A stretch of DNA of 64,000 bases from Achromobacter arsenitoxydans SY8. GTDB taxonomy: Bacteria; Pseudomonadota; Gammaproteobacteria; Burkholderiales; Burkholderiaceae_B. The translations under genes were made by a program, and so were the position numbers. Under the pieces are notes generated by a model, which was not told where the DNA came from, made no database searches, and saw only the letters and a program-made list of their open reading frames with translations. The stretch lies in NCBI RefSeq assembly GCF_000236785.1, contig NZ_AGUF01000071.1, forward strand, positions 18,967 through 82,966, read 5' to 3'. Positions within the stretch are counted from its first letter, which is position 1. Each line of letters begins with the position of its first letter. Below are positions 10,137-19,117 of this stretch, piece after piece.

Positions 10137-12614
10137 ATGTCGTACAACCCCTCTGTTCACTCGATTTCCGTCCGCGGCCTGCGCCTGCGCGCCTTGCCTT
10201 TCCATTTGGCGCTATTGTTCATGGCGTCGGCTCTGCTTGCCTCGCCGATGCTGCATGCGCAAGGCGCCGTCATGGCCTCCGAGTCCACCGTCCGCCACTT
10301 CGACATCCCAGGCGGGCCGCTGGCCCAAGTGATCAGCCAGTATGCAAGCGCAGCCGGCGTGGCCATCTCGTTCGATGCCGCGCAAACGCGCGGCTTGACC
10401 TCTGCCGGCGTGCATGGCGCGTATGGGGTGGATGCGGGCTTCGCGGTTGCACTGGCGGGTAGTGGATTGCAGGCCGTCCGCGGTGCGCAGGGCGCTTACA
10501 CGCTGCAGGCTTTGCCCGCAGCGGGATCCGTGGTCACCCTCCCCAGCATCGCCGTGACCGCCTCTTCCGAGCGGCCAGCCGACGACGGCTTCGTAGCGCT
10601 GCGTTCGTCGGCAGGCACCAAGACCAATACGCCCCTAATCGAGATTCCCCAAGCTATCAGCGTCGTCAGTCGCGAAGAAATGGATCAGCGGGGCGTGCAG
10701 AATTTCAATTCCGCAGTGGCGTACACACCCGGCATTCGCGCCATCGACTACCCCGGCGGGCAAGGCGCGCCCGACATCTACCTTCGAGGTTTCCGCGCCT
10801 TCAACCTGTTTTCGACGTTCCGGGACGGCCTGCGCGCGGGGTTTAACCAGTACGACATCGATATCGAGACCTACGGGCTGGAACGGATCGACGTTATCAA
10901 GGGGCCGTCGTCCGTGCTGTACGGGCAAATCGCCCCGGGCGGGCTGGTCGACATGACGACTAAGCGCCCGACCGAAACGCCGCTGCATGAAATCGAATTG
11001 CAGGGCGGGAATTTTGACCGCCGACAGGCTGCGTTCGACTTCGCAGGTCCGATGGACCAGGAGGGCAAGTGGCTTTACCGCATCACCGGCGTGGCGCGCG
11101 ACAGTGGCACCCAAGTCGACCATTCGCCCGACGACCGGTTCTATCTGGCGCCGTCGCTGACATGGCGTCCCACCGACCGGACCAACGTCACCGTCTACGC
11201 GAGCTACCAGAAATCCAAGCGCGGCGGTTCGGAACAAAGCCTGCCACTGACCGGCACAGTCAATGACAACCCGGCCGGCCGCTTCCCGTCGGACGTCTTT
11301 CTGGGGCAACCCGACCTGACGCACTACACGGTCGAGAACACCTCGGTCGGCTATGAAGTCGAACATGCCGCCACGGAAAACTGGACCGTGCGTCAAAAAG
11401 CCCGCTACACGCACGCCAACGTGGATTACGTGTCCAGCGGCGCACGCAACAGCGCGCAACTGACCGACGGACGCTACTACACGTTCGGCATGCAGGACCG
11501 CCCGAAAAGCACCGACACCTTCCTGGTCGACACCAATGTCGAAGGCCGCGTTTCGACGGGTGCCGTGCAGCACACCGTTTTGGCTGGCCTGGACTACGGG
11601 TACTATTCCGGCCGCGAGTCCCGCACCGGGGGCACCAACGGCACGGTGGACATCTTCAATCCCGTCTACACCAATACCACCACGTGGAACAGCTTCAAAT
11701 CGGTGGACGGCAAGAGCCAGGTCTATCAGACCGGGTTGTATGCGCAGGACCAACTGCGCTATGAGCGCTGGATCCTGACGCTGGGCGGCCGCTACGACTG
11801 GGCCACCAACAAGGAATCCGACTATCTGTCCGATGCGTCCAGCAAGGTCAATTCTGAGGCCTTCACTGGCCGTAGCGGAGTAACCTATCTTTTCGACAAC
11901 GGCATCGCACCGTACGTCAGCTACTCCACGTCGTTTCAGCCCGCCTCGGGCACGCTGGCGCCGGCACGGGGTGGCGGCAATTTCGATCCGACCAAGGGCA
12001 AACAGTATGAAGTCGGCATCAAGTACCAGCCTCCAGGTTCCGACAGCATGATCACGGCGTCCCTGTTCCAGTTGACGCAGCAAAACGTCACCACCGCGGA
12101 CCCTTTGTATTCCGGCTACTCGGTGCAGGACGGCGAGGTGCGCTCGCGCGGGCTGGAGTTGGAAGCGAAGACCACGCTGGCCGCTGGCCTGAACGTGGCG
12201 GCGTCGTACACCTATCTGGATGCCGAGATTACCAAGGACAATGCCAATCTCGTCACCGGCGTTAGCAAGAAGGGCCTGCGCCCAGCATCGGTGCCGCGTC
12301 ACATGGCGGGCCTATTCGTCGACTACACCGTGCGCACCGGGCCGCTCGCCGGGCTGGGCCTGGGCAGCGGCGTCCGGTATGTTGGGTCGTCCTACAACGC
12401 GGCCAATACGATCAAGATCGGTGGGTACACCCTGGTTGATGCGGTGGTGCGATATGACCTGGGTCAGTTGAGTCAAGATCTCAAAGGCTTGCGCGCTTCG
12501 ATTAGTGCGACCAACCTCTTTGATAAGCGCTATTTCACCCCGGGTTTCTACGACCAGTCCGTGTTTTACGGCAACCGGCGTGCCGTGGTGGGGACATTGA
12601 GCTATAGCTGGTGA
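10137..12614 (+). CDS. TonB-dependent siderophore receptor with STN signalling domain
   Basis: 825 residues. After a signal peptide ending near AQG comes an N-terminal STN domain (RHFDIPGGPLAQVISQYASA, about residues 50-125), which marks transducing receptors that signal to FecR. Then a TonB plug (IPQAISVVSREEMDQRGV ... VIKGPSSVLYGQIAPGG) and a 22-strand-type barrel end with an aromatic C-terminus (LSYSW). It is FpvA/FoxA/FhuE-like, so a ferric hydroxamate or mixed siderophore is likely. It is the expected target of the upstream sigma/FecR pair. No biosynthesis genes are nearby, suggesting xenosiderophore use. Confidence 0.95.
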   Translation: MSYNPSVHSISVRGLRLRALPFHLALLFMASALLASPMLHAQGAVMASESTVRHFDIPGGPLAQVISQYASAAGVAISFDAAQTRGLTSAGVHGAYGVDAGFAVALAGSGLQAVRGAQGAYTLQALPAAGSVVTLPSIAVTASSERPADDGFVALRSSAGTKTNTPLIEIPQAISVVSREEMDQRGVQNFNSAVAYTPGIRAIDYPGGQGAPDIYLRGFRAFNLFSTFRDGLRAGFNQYDIDIETYGLERIDVIKGPSSVLYGQIAPGGLVDMTTKRPTETPLHEIELQGGNFDRRQAAFDFAGPMDQEGKWLYRITGVARDSGTQVDHSPDDRFYLAPSLTWRPTDRTNVTVYASYQKSKRGGSEQSLPLTGTVNDNPAGRFPSDVFLGQPDLTHYTVENTSVGYEVEHAATENWTVRQKARYTHANVDYVSSGARNSAQLTDGRYYTFGMQDRPKSTDTFLVDTNVEGRVSTGAVQHTVLAGLDYGYYSGRESRTGGTNGTVDIFNPVYTNTTTWNSFKSVDGKSQVYQTGLYAQDQLRYERWILTLGGRYDWATNKESDYLSDASSKVNSEAFTGRSGVTYLFDNGIAPYVSYSTSFQPASGTLAPARGGGNFDPTKGKQYEVGIKYQPPGSDSMITASLFQLTQQNVTTADPLYSGYSVQDGEVRSRGLELEAKTTLAAGLNVAASYTYLDAEITKDNANLVTGVSKKGLRPASVPRHMAGLFVDYTVRTGPLAGLGLGSGVRYVGSSYNAANTIKIGGYTLVDAVVRYDLGQLSQDLKGLRASISATNLFDKRYFTPGFYDQSVFYGNRRAVVGTLSYSW

Positions 12615-12732
12615 TTTCAATGAAACCGCGTGCTGGAAGACAAGGGATTGGGCTGATGGGTTAATTCGGTACTACGGTGGCGACGAGCGGCTGCTTCTGA
12701 CCGGCAAGCGTCCGCTCGCCGGCCGGGATGCA

Positions 12733-13356
12733 TCAAACCTCGGTTTGTTCAGCCATCTCAAGCGCATCGTCGACCTCGATGCCAAGGTATCGAACTGTGC
12801 TTTCCAGCTTTGTATGCCCGAGCAGCAGTTGTACAGCCCGAAGATTCTTCGTCCGGCGGTAGATCAGCGAAGCTTTTGTACGGCGCATGGTGTGGGTGCC
12901 ATATGCGGTATCGTCAAGGCCAATGGATGCGACCCAGCGATGCACAATACGGGCGTACTGCCGCGTCGACAGATGCGGCGACGTATGCAACCGGCTCGGA
13001 AACAGAAAGTCCGCCGCCTTTAGACCTCGCGCCTCGATCCATGCAAGGCTCTCACGGGTTTGCTCCGTGATCTCGAATTGGACCGGACGCTGGGTCTTTC
13101 GTTGCATGACGGTGGCTCTCGCGGCCACGTGGCTACCGTGACGGATGTCCTGCACCTGCAATCGCGTGAGATCGCACGCTCGAAGCTTGCTATCGATTGC
13201 GAGATTGAACATTGCGAGTTCCCGGACGTTCGACGCCATCTTCAGTCTCGTTCGGATTGCCCAAATTTCTCCTAGCTTTAGAGGTGGCTTCTGCCCGGTG
13301 AGTTTGCCCTTGTTCCATGGCACACGACGGTCAACGGTGACATTCGCGGATTCCAT
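12733..13356 (-). CDS. Orphan tyrosine recombinase (catalytic domain only)
   Basis: 207 residues. Active-site residues are Arg59 (SKLRACDL), His155/Arg158 (HTMRRTKAS), His181 (LLLGHTKL) and nucleophile Tyr190 (VRYLGIE). The usual core-binding domain is absent. The segments PWNKGKLTGQKPPLKL and VRYLGIEVDDALE match a very conserved family of stand-alone integrases that I know from many Proteobacteria. ATG with AAAGGAGAT spaced three bases away is a strong start, but that SD is buried in an inverted repeat (13360-13385). No phage genes or att repeats are visible beside it. Confidence 0.9.
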   Translation of the reverse strand: MESANVTVDRRVPWNKGKLTGQKPPLKLGEIWAIRTRLKMASNVRELAMFNLAIDSKLRACDLTRLQVQDIRHGSHVAARATVMQRKTQRPVQFEITEQTRESLAWIEARGLKAADFLFPSRLHTSPHLSTRQYARIVHRWVASIGLDDTAYGTHTMRRTKASLIYRRTKNLRAVQLLLGHTKLESTVRYLGIEVDDALEMAEQTEV

Positions 13357-13359
13357 GAC

Positions 13360-13385
13360 AATCTCCTTTCGCGTAAAGGGAGATT
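13360..13385 (-). promoter_or_regulatory. SD-sequestering hairpin before the orphan integrase
   Basis: On the minus-strand transcript AATCTCCCTTT-ACGCG-AAAGGAGATT can fold with the integrase SD (AAAGGAG) inside the stem, three bases before the ATG. A second perfect repeat, GGGTCG-N5-CGACCC (13403-13419), lies just upstream. Together they suggest translational control or a recombination-site structure; both roles are inference. Confidence 0.5.
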
Positions 13386-13510
13386 AAGTGTGCTCCTACG
13401 GAGGGTCGCTATCCGACCCGTACCGGTCATTAAGCCGAGCCCTCCAAAGTCGTCATTCAGGCCGAATGCAAGTGACAGACCGAAGAGGAAAAAAGGGGCC
13501 TCCGCGTTGC

Positions 13511-14770
13511 TCAAAGGAAGAAAAGAAACGCTGCCGCGATGACGGTGGGTACTAGCGCCCCGTACAGCAGGCCCAGCATGCTGACCGAGCCATTTGCGAA
13601 GCTGCCGCGTAGCAGGGCCACGCCCGCCGGATTCGGCGCGTTTGCGATCACGGTCAGGCCTCCGCCCGCCACGGCGCCCGCCACCAGCATGTATTGAGCC
13701 TGGCTGGAGATGCCGTTGATAAGCGAACCCAGGTAGGTCAAGGCAGCGTTGTCGGTGATTGCCGTGAGCGCCAACGCACCAACGAATAGCACCTTAGGTT
13801 CAAGCCCACTGACGATAGGCTGCAACCACCATTGCTGCATGCCGCCCAGTACCACCAGGCCGGCCAGGAAAAAGCCCACCAGCAGAGCTTCCTTGATGAT
13901 CAGCGGGCTTTGATGGGTTTTGTAGGCCTGCGTATAACCGATAAAGAACAGGAATAGGCCAAGGAAGATAATCGGATGGTGCGCGCTGAGCACAACGGCG
14001 GCCAGGAACACCAGATGCACAGCGATGACGACGGGCGACATCGGCTCGGCGGTTTTTTTCATCGACATCACATCGCCCGAGCGCAGGTAGGGGCGCAGCA
14101 ACATCGTCACCAGCGTTGCGTTAAGCAGGACGGCCAGGGCGGCCTTCCAGCCGAAGGTGGTGAACATGAAAGCGCTGTCCCAACCCCACGTCGAGGCGAC
14201 CATCAGGACGGGCGGCGCGGCATAGGACGTGAGCGTCCCACCAATCGAAATATTGACAAACAGCACGCCCAACGCCAGATACTTCAAGCGCTCGGGCATG
14301 TCGCGATGAAACACCTGCGGCGCCAGCATCATCGCAGCGATCGTCATTGCTGCGGGTTCGGTGACCAGCGACCCTGCCAACGGCACCAGGGCCAGGCATA
14401 GCCAGGCTTTGGCGGTCTGGTCGCGGACGGGAAGCTTGCGTGCGACATGTTCGACAACGCGCATCACCGCCGTCAGCACCGGCAATGAGGCGGCAATGAC
14501 CATCACCACAAAGACAAATGCGGGTTCGGTGTAGTTGCGCGACTCGGCGTACGCCAGGGCTGTGCTGCTGGAGGCGGCAAGCGCCATCAGGATAAGCAGT
14601 ATTGCCGCCCAGAAGCCGAACACCACTTCGACCTCTCCCAGCAGGTGCAGCAGGCCGCCGTGGCGCTTGCTGCGATGTGCCAGGCGCAGAAAGACCGGCG
14701 CAGAAAATGTGTGCACCAGCGCTAGGGCAAAAACAAAGGCGGCGATGATTTCCAGTGCGGATTCCGTCAC
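13511..14770 (-). CDS. Putative Na+/H+ antiporter (PF07399-like) membrane protein
   Basis: 419 residues, about 11-12 hydrophobic helices throughout. Segments such as LVTEPAAMTIAAMMLAPQVF, GTLTSYAAPPVLMVASTWGW, LTAITDNAALTYLGSLI and ANAPNPAGVALL resemble the 'putative Na+/H+ antiporter' family within the ion-transporter superfamily. It lies 40 bases downstream of an unknown 164-residue gene and in line with tctB-tctA, so it probably belongs to that operon and may couple or compensate ion flow during carboxylate uptake (inference). Confidence 0.75.
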   Translation of the reverse strand: MTESALEIIAAFVFALALVHTFSAPVFLRLAHRSKRHGGLLHLLGEVEVVFGFWAAILLILMALAASSSTALAYAESRNYTEPAFVFVVMVIAASLPVLTAVMRVVEHVARKLPVRDQTAKAWLCLALVPLAGSLVTEPAAMTIAAMMLAPQVFHRDMPERLKYLALGVLFVNISIGGTLTSYAAPPVLMVASTWGWDSAFMFTTFGWKAALAVLLNATLVTMLLRPYLRSGDVMSMKKTAEPMSPVVIAVHLVFLAAVVLSAHHPIIFLGLFLFFIGYTQAYKTHQSPLIIKEALLVGFFLAGLVVLGGMQQWWLQPIVSGLEPKVLFVGALALTAITDNAALTYLGSLINGISSQAQYMLVAGAVAGGGLTVIANAPNPAGVALLRGSFANGSVSMLGLLYGALVPTVIAAAFLFFL

Positions 14771-14810
14771 GTTTCAGTTCCTGTACACAAGAGAGCGGCT
14801 TAGGCCGAGA

Positions 14811-15305
14811 TCAGATGCGGGCGGACGACACCCGTGCCACTTCCACCCACAAGCGCGTCATGACGACGTGCCTGATCAGGTCAAAAATATGCGCAGGAGC
14901 GTTGCTCGGCACCAGCACGCGGCGTATCAGCGCCTGAAGATCGACGCGGACGCAAGGTTGCAACGCCGCACGTCCGCGCTGCCGTGACAGCGTGCGCACG
15001 CGCACCCGGGTTTTGCTCGGCATATCTATTTTCAATTCGGCATCCTCGGGGGCCAACACCGCGTGATGCAGCGCATCGAGTGTCGTGCACACATAGACCG
15101 ATTCGGGCTGCGCGGCGTCGTCTTCAATCTTACGGCGCCATTCCTGAGAGCCGACTAGCGTTGCTGTCGATCCCCGTTCGGATACGTCGAAGCGCAGATG
15201 GCTGAATTCAAGCAATTCGATGAATTCTACAAAGGGAAGTTCGCGAACCACGGTCAGCGCCCCGCGCGGCACGTTGCCGTCTTTTTGCTGCGCCAATTGT
15301 TTCAT
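14811..15305 (-). CDS. Hypothetical protein between tctA and the antiporter gene
   Basis: 164 residues, no signal peptide or membrane helix, so cytoplasmic. I do not recognise a domain; it has mixed alpha/beta composition and a basic middle (TRVRVRTLSRQRGRA). The ATG at 15305 is chosen because GGAGGG lies four bases upstream; a TTG at 15320 in the same frame is rejected. It sits 72 bases after tctA and 40 before the antiporter gene in one orientation, so co-expression is likely. Confidence 0.7.
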   Translation of the reverse strand: MKQLAQQKDGNVPRGALTVVRELPFVEFIELLEFSHLRFDVSERGSTATLVGSQEWRRKIEDDAAQPESVYVCTTLDALHHAVLAPEDAELKIDMPSKTRVRVRTLSRQRGRAALQPCVRVDLQALIRRVLVPSNAPAHIFDLIRHVVMTRLWVEVARVSSARI

Positions 15306-15377
15306 GACACCCTCCGTCAATGAGAAAAAGGGGAACCGCCGCGCGGCTCCCCATCGAGTACGACAGGCGTGAAGCGA

Positions 15378-16898
15378 TCAGGCGCCGGCCTGAGCCCGCT
15401 CAAGCTCGCGGACCCGCTTCCTGTTGCGCACCGTCGAATACACGAGCCAGATCGCAAGCGCGAGGATGGCATACACGAAGCCGGCGCTGATCGGGCGGTC
15501 GATGAACACATTCATGCTACCGCGTGACAGGAGCAACGCACGGCGGAAGTTCTCTTCGACCATCGGCCCCAGCACGAAACCCAACAAGAGCGGCGCGGGC
15601 GAGAAGCGCAGCTTCAGGAACAGGTATCCGACTAGACCCAGAACCAGCACCATGCCGACATCGAACAGATTGTTGTTCGTGCTGTACACGCCGACGCAGA
15701 CAAAGAACAGCGCGGACGGGAACAGGTACTTGTACGGCACTTTCAGCAGACGTGCCCACATGCCAATCAACGGCAGGTTCATGACAACCAGCATGATGTT
15801 GCCGATCCAGAAGCTGGCGATCAGCCCCCAGAACAGATCCGCGTGCTCCGTCACCATCTGAGGGCCAGGCTGAATACCGTGGATGATCAGTGCGCCCAGC
15901 ATCAGAGCCATGACCGAGTCGCCAGGAATTCCCAAGCTCATCGTAGGGATGAAGCTCGTCTGCGCGGCCGAGTTGTTGGCCGCTTCCGGGCCTGCCACGC
16001 CCTCAATCGCGCCGTTGCCGAAGCGCTTCGGCGTCTTGGAGACGCGCTTTTCGACGGCATAAGACATAAACGATGCGATTGTCGCACCGGTGCCGGGCAA
16101 GATGCCCAGGACGGCGCCGATGGCGCTGCCGCGCGCGATCGGCATGGCCGACTTCTTGATATCGCCCGGTTCGGGGCGCACGGACATCTTGGGCCCCGCG
16201 CCCACGGTGGTGGCTTTGCCGATGCGGTTGACGTTGGCAAAGAAGTCCGCCAGGCCGAACAGGCCCATGGCTAGCGCCACCAGCGGAATGCCATCGCTCA
16301 ATTCGATGACCCCGAAGCCGTAGCGAATGGTGCCGGTATTCACGTCTGTGCCCACCACGCCCAGCAACAAGCCAAGAAAGACCATGGCGATCCCCTTGAT
16401 GGCCGAACCCTTGGCAAGCGTGGCCCCAGCGAACAGGCCGAGCATCATCATCGAGAAGTATTCGGCCGGGCCAAACTGAAACGCCACTTCAACCAGCAAG
16501 GGCGAGAACAGGATCATGATGATGATGCCCACGCTGGCGCCCACAAACGAGGCCATGACCAGCATGAAGAGCGCCGATCCCGACTTGCCTTGCCGGGCCA
16601 GCGGATTGCCGTCCAGGCACGTCACCGCGTGCGACGGCGTGCCTGGCAGGTTGAGCAGGATGCAGGTGATGCCGCCGCCGTATTGGGCGCCGTAGTAGAT
16701 GCCGGCCAGCATCATCAAGGCAGCTACCGGCGTCATCGCGTAGGTGAGCGGCAGCAAAATCGAAATGGCCGCCAAGACACCCATGCCCGGCAGGACGCCG
16801 ATCATGTTGCCCATGAACACTCCGAATAGCGACCACAGCAGGTTTTCCCACTGCAACGCAACCGAAAAGCCATGTAGTACGTTGTCGAACAGATCCAT
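15378..16898 (-). CDS. tctA: Tripartite tricarboxylate transporter large permease TctA
   Basis: 506 residues with about 12 transmembrane helices. VLPGMGVLAAISILLPLTY, YGAQYGGGITCILLNLPGT and GILPGTGATIASFMSYAVEK are hallmark TctA glycine-rich motifs. It forms the large membrane component that, with TctB and a periplasmic Bug/TctC receptor, imports carboxylates using an ion gradient. It lies three bases after the end of tctB. No receptor gene is adjacent, so it must use one encoded elsewhere. Confidence 0.96.
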   Translation of the reverse strand: MDLFDNVLHGFSVALQWENLLWSLFGVFMGNMIGVLPGMGVLAAISILLPLTYAMTPVAALMMLAGIYYGAQYGGGITCILLNLPGTPSHAVTCLDGNPLARQGKSGSALFMLVMASFVGASVGIIIMILFSPLLVEVAFQFGPAEYFSMMMLGLFAGATLAKGSAIKGIAMVFLGLLLGVVGTDVNTGTIRYGFGVIELSDGIPLVALAMGLFGLADFFANVNRIGKATTVGAGPKMSVRPEPGDIKKSAMPIARGSAIGAVLGILPGTGATIASFMSYAVEKRVSKTPKRFGNGAIEGVAGPEAANNSAAQTSFIPTMSLGIPGDSVMALMLGALIIHGIQPGPQMVTEHADLFWGLIASFWIGNIMLVVMNLPLIGMWARLLKVPYKYLFPSALFFVCVGVYSTNNNLFDVGMVLVLGLVGYLFLKLRFSPAPLLLGFVLGPMVEENFRRALLLSRGSMNVFIDRPISAGFVYAILALAIWLVYSTVRNRKRVRELERAQAGA

Positions 16899-16901
16899 TT
16901 T

Positions 16902-17387
16902 CTACCCCCAGCGCAGCATCGGAAACTGCAATTGCAGCGCCCAAGAAAAGACCACCGCTCCGAACACTGTCATCGCCAACGCAAGAATGGCGGCGGACTT
17001 CACGGAGTTGGACGTATCGCCCAGCGCCGAGACGAAAACGAGCGCGAAGGTGGCGGGCAAGAAGCCCAGTAAGCTGCCCAGGATGATGAACAGCGCGATG
17101 CCGCCTGCAATGCAAGCCATGCCGCGCACGCGCTCGCGGCGCGTGGGCTGGGGCAATTGTTCCTCGATGAGCTCATCCTGCACTTCATCGGGGTCTGGGC
17201 TAAGGGGCACGAGGATGCCCAGCGCCACAAGAAAGCAGCCGATCATCAACGGGAAGTAGCCCGGGCCCATCCGAGCCAGTTCTCCGATGCTGTATGACGT
17301 TGCTTCAAGAATAGTCAGCGCGCCACACAGAGCGATGAACGCACCGCCCCACAGATCGCGCTTTCTGGAAAATATGGTGCTGCCCAC
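16902..17387 (-). CDS. tctB: Tripartite tricarboxylate transporter small subunit TctB
   Basis: 161 residues with four hydrophobic helices. RDLWGGAFIALCGALTI and MGPGYFPLMIGCFLVALGIL are the typical TctB N-terminal pattern; a cytoplasmic acidic loop (PDPDEVQDELIEEQLPQP) follows. The GTG at 17387 is chosen for its SD (GGGGAG, six bases away); an in-frame extension to 17429 lacks one. It is the first gene of a likely operon tctB-tctA-orf-antiporter, with the phased TGAAC array upstream. Confidence 0.92.
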   Translation of the reverse strand: MGSTIFSRKRDLWGGAFIALCGALTILEATSYSIGELARMGPGYFPLMIGCFLVALGILVPLSPDPDEVQDELIEEQLPQPTRRERVRGMACIAGGIALFIILGSLLGFLPATFALVFVSALGDTSNSVKSAAILALAMTVFGAVVFSWALQLQFPMLRWG

Positions 17388-17534
17388 GGCTTGCTCCCCT
17401 GTATGTTGTCGACATGCTTCGGCCCGCACGACTTAGCGGGCTGAAGGAGGGGGCACTTTAAGGAGAGCGCCTTGCAATTTGCTTTCACGGTTTGGCGGCC
17501 CGGATCCGGGAAAACCAGCAGCGGAAAACGTCCG

Positions 17535-17595
17535 TGTTCACGCGGCTGAACCGGCGTGAACAGCACTGAACGCGCGATGTTCACAAAAGTGAACA
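17535..17595. promoter_or_regulatory. Array of six helically phased TGAAC half-sites (probable UAS)
   Basis: GTTCA at 17536 and 17579 and TGAAC at 17547, 17557, 17567 and 17590 recur every 10-12 bases. They include two perfect palindromes, TGTTCACGC-N10-GCGTGAACA (17535-17562) and TGTTCAC-N4-GTGAACA (17578-17595). The array lies between divergent tctB and the sensor kinase and is the likely upstream activating sequence (UAS) for the NtrC-type regulator encoded at 19114. Confidence 0.75.
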
Positions 17596-17626
17596 ACCCC
17601 CATGCCGTTCATGGGCGCTTAAAGGC

Positions 17627-17644
17627 CTGGCACGATTCTTTCCC
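17627..17644 (+). promoter_or_regulatory. Sigma-54-like promoter before the sensor kinase
   Basis: CTGGCACGATTCTTTCC has a perfect -24 element (TGGCACG) but a -12 element of TTTC instead of TTGC. It is 32 bases downstream of the phased half-sites and 88 bases before the kinase ATG. On the other strand, 17471-17488 gives a good -12 (TTGCA) with a poor -24 that might serve tctB. Both are candidates only. Confidence 0.45.
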
Positions 17645-17731
17645 ATCTCTTGCGCGCTTTCCATTTCTTGCAAATCGGTGGACCAAACGGTCCAGGGCAT
17701 AATCGGGTTTTTGTGGTCCTTGCGTGTCGTC

Positions 17732-19117
17732 ATGCTTCGCCTACCCATTACCGCACGCATTCCGCTTGCGGTGTCATTACTGTTTCTGTTGATCTCCGCT
17801 GCTCTTATTTCGCTGGCGCTGCATGGTGTGTCCCGGCAGTTCGACAGACAGGTTTCGGATCTGGGCCAGGTGTACCTGGACGGCTTGTCCGCCGCGATCC
17901 TGCCGTCGGTGCGCGCCGGAGACGCGGTGCAGATGGTCGAGGTGCTGAACCGGGCGCTGGATACGCACCTTGGCGTGGTTGACCGGACGCTTGCCGTGGT
18001 TGCCCCCGACCACCGCCTGCTTGCGCATGTGGCGCGCTATCCCGAGGTTGAACCCATTCCCCTCGCTTCATTCACCGACGCATCCGGCACACTGGTCAAT
18101 CTGCGGTCGGAAGGGGTATGGACGTGGCGCCTGCTGGACGACAGCCGGTCGGATCTGGGCACTGTGGTGGCCAATCTGGACGTCAGCGATTTTCTGCGGC
18201 AGCGCCAGGAACTGGCCTTGGAGCTGGGGCTGGTAGGCCTGGCAATAAGCCTGATCGGCGCGGTGCTGTGCTTTGGTATGGCGCGGCGGCTTCAACGTCC
18301 CATTATTTCCCTGACCGAGGCGTTGCGCGGCGGCCCGGAGCATCGGCTGCGTCCCATGCGGGTGGCCACCTCCGACCCCGAACTCCAAGAGCTGCTGTCC
18401 GCGTACAACTGGATGGTCGAAAGCGTTAAAGAACGCGAGGCGTTGGCCGAACGCAATTCACGCATCGAACGAGAGGCCGTGTTGGGGCGGATGTCGGCCG
18501 CGCTGGCGCACGAGGTGCGCAATCCGCTGGGCGGTTTGCGCACCGCCGTGCAGACACTGAGGCTGTTTGGTGAGCGAGGCGACGTGCGTACCGAGTCGCT
18601 GAACTTTATCGAACGTGGCGTGGAAGCGCTGCAAGCTGTGGTGGACGCCAGTTTGCGGACGTTCCGTCCAGGCGCTGCGTTGTTGCGCGAAGAAGATATC
18701 GCCGATATTCGCTTGATGGTTGGCGCGCAGGCAGCTCGGGGCGGTGTTCGGGTTGAGGTGCATTGCGAAGGATTGCAGGGCTTGCAGCTGGCGCTACCGG
18801 CTGGCGCCGTTCGCCAAGTGCTGCTGAACTTGGTGCTTAATGCAATTCAGGCTTCACCTGCCGGTGCGCTGGTGCTTGTGGTTGCCCGCGCCCGGCCCAC
18901 GGTGTTGACGTTGCATGTGGTGGATGCGGGCAGCGGCTTGCCCGTCGCCGCCCGCCACGCTTTGAAAGGGCTTCCTGCCGAGGGCGAGGGGATGGGATTG
19001 GGTATCGTGGCGGATCTGATAAAAGGCATGCAAGGCCGTCTGCGTGTCACGCATCTGGCTAGCGGCACGCGCATCTCCGTGCGCTTGCCTTTTGCGGTAC
19101 AGGAAGACGCGTCTTGA
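17732..19117 (+). CDS. Sensor histidine kinase of the tctBA-linked two-component system
   Basis: 461 residues from the ATG (a GTG at 17678 would add 18). TM1 (IPLAVSLLFLLISAALISLAL), a periplasmic sensor region of about 120 residues, TM2 (LGLVGLAISLIGAVLCFGMA), HAMP, a DHp domain with the phospho-acceptor His260 in LAHEVRNPLGGL, and an HATPase with N-box VLLNLVLNAIQAS and GMGLGIVADLI are visible. It presumably senses the carboxylate handled by TctAB and phosphorylates the regulator that starts at its last codon. Confidence 0.9.
   Translation: MLRLPITARIPLAVSLLFLLISAALISLALHGVSRQFDRQVSDLGQVYLDGLSAAILPSVRAGDAVQMVEVLNRALDTHLGVVDRTLAVVAPDHRLLAHVARYPEVEPIPLASFTDASGTLVNLRSEGVWTWRLLDDSRSDLGTVVANLDVSDFLRQRQELALELGLVGLAISLIGAVLCFGMARRLQRPIISLTEALRGGPEHRLRPMRVATSDPELQELLSAYNWMVESVKEREALAERNSRIEREAVLGRMSAALAHEVRNPLGGLRTAVQTLRLFGERGDVRTESLNFIERGVEALQAVVDASLRTFRPGAALLREEDIADIRLMVGAQAARGGVRVEVHCEGLQGLQLALPAGAVRQVLLNLVLNAIQASPAGALVLVVARARPTVLTLHVVDAGSGLPVAARHALKGLPAEGEGMGLGIVADLIKGMQGRLRVTHLASGTRISVRLPFAVQEDAS

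Noticed and set aside
12745-13387. Small plus-strand frames opposite the integrase
   Set aside because: Antisense to a gene with all catalytic residues intact.
13278-13514. 78-codon frame upstream of the integrase
   Set aside because: It overlaps the integrase start region, has no SD and no recognisable sequence.
17315-17596. 93-codon minus-strand frame upstream of tctB
   Set aside because: It overlaps the tctB start in another frame and covers the phased regulatory half-sites.
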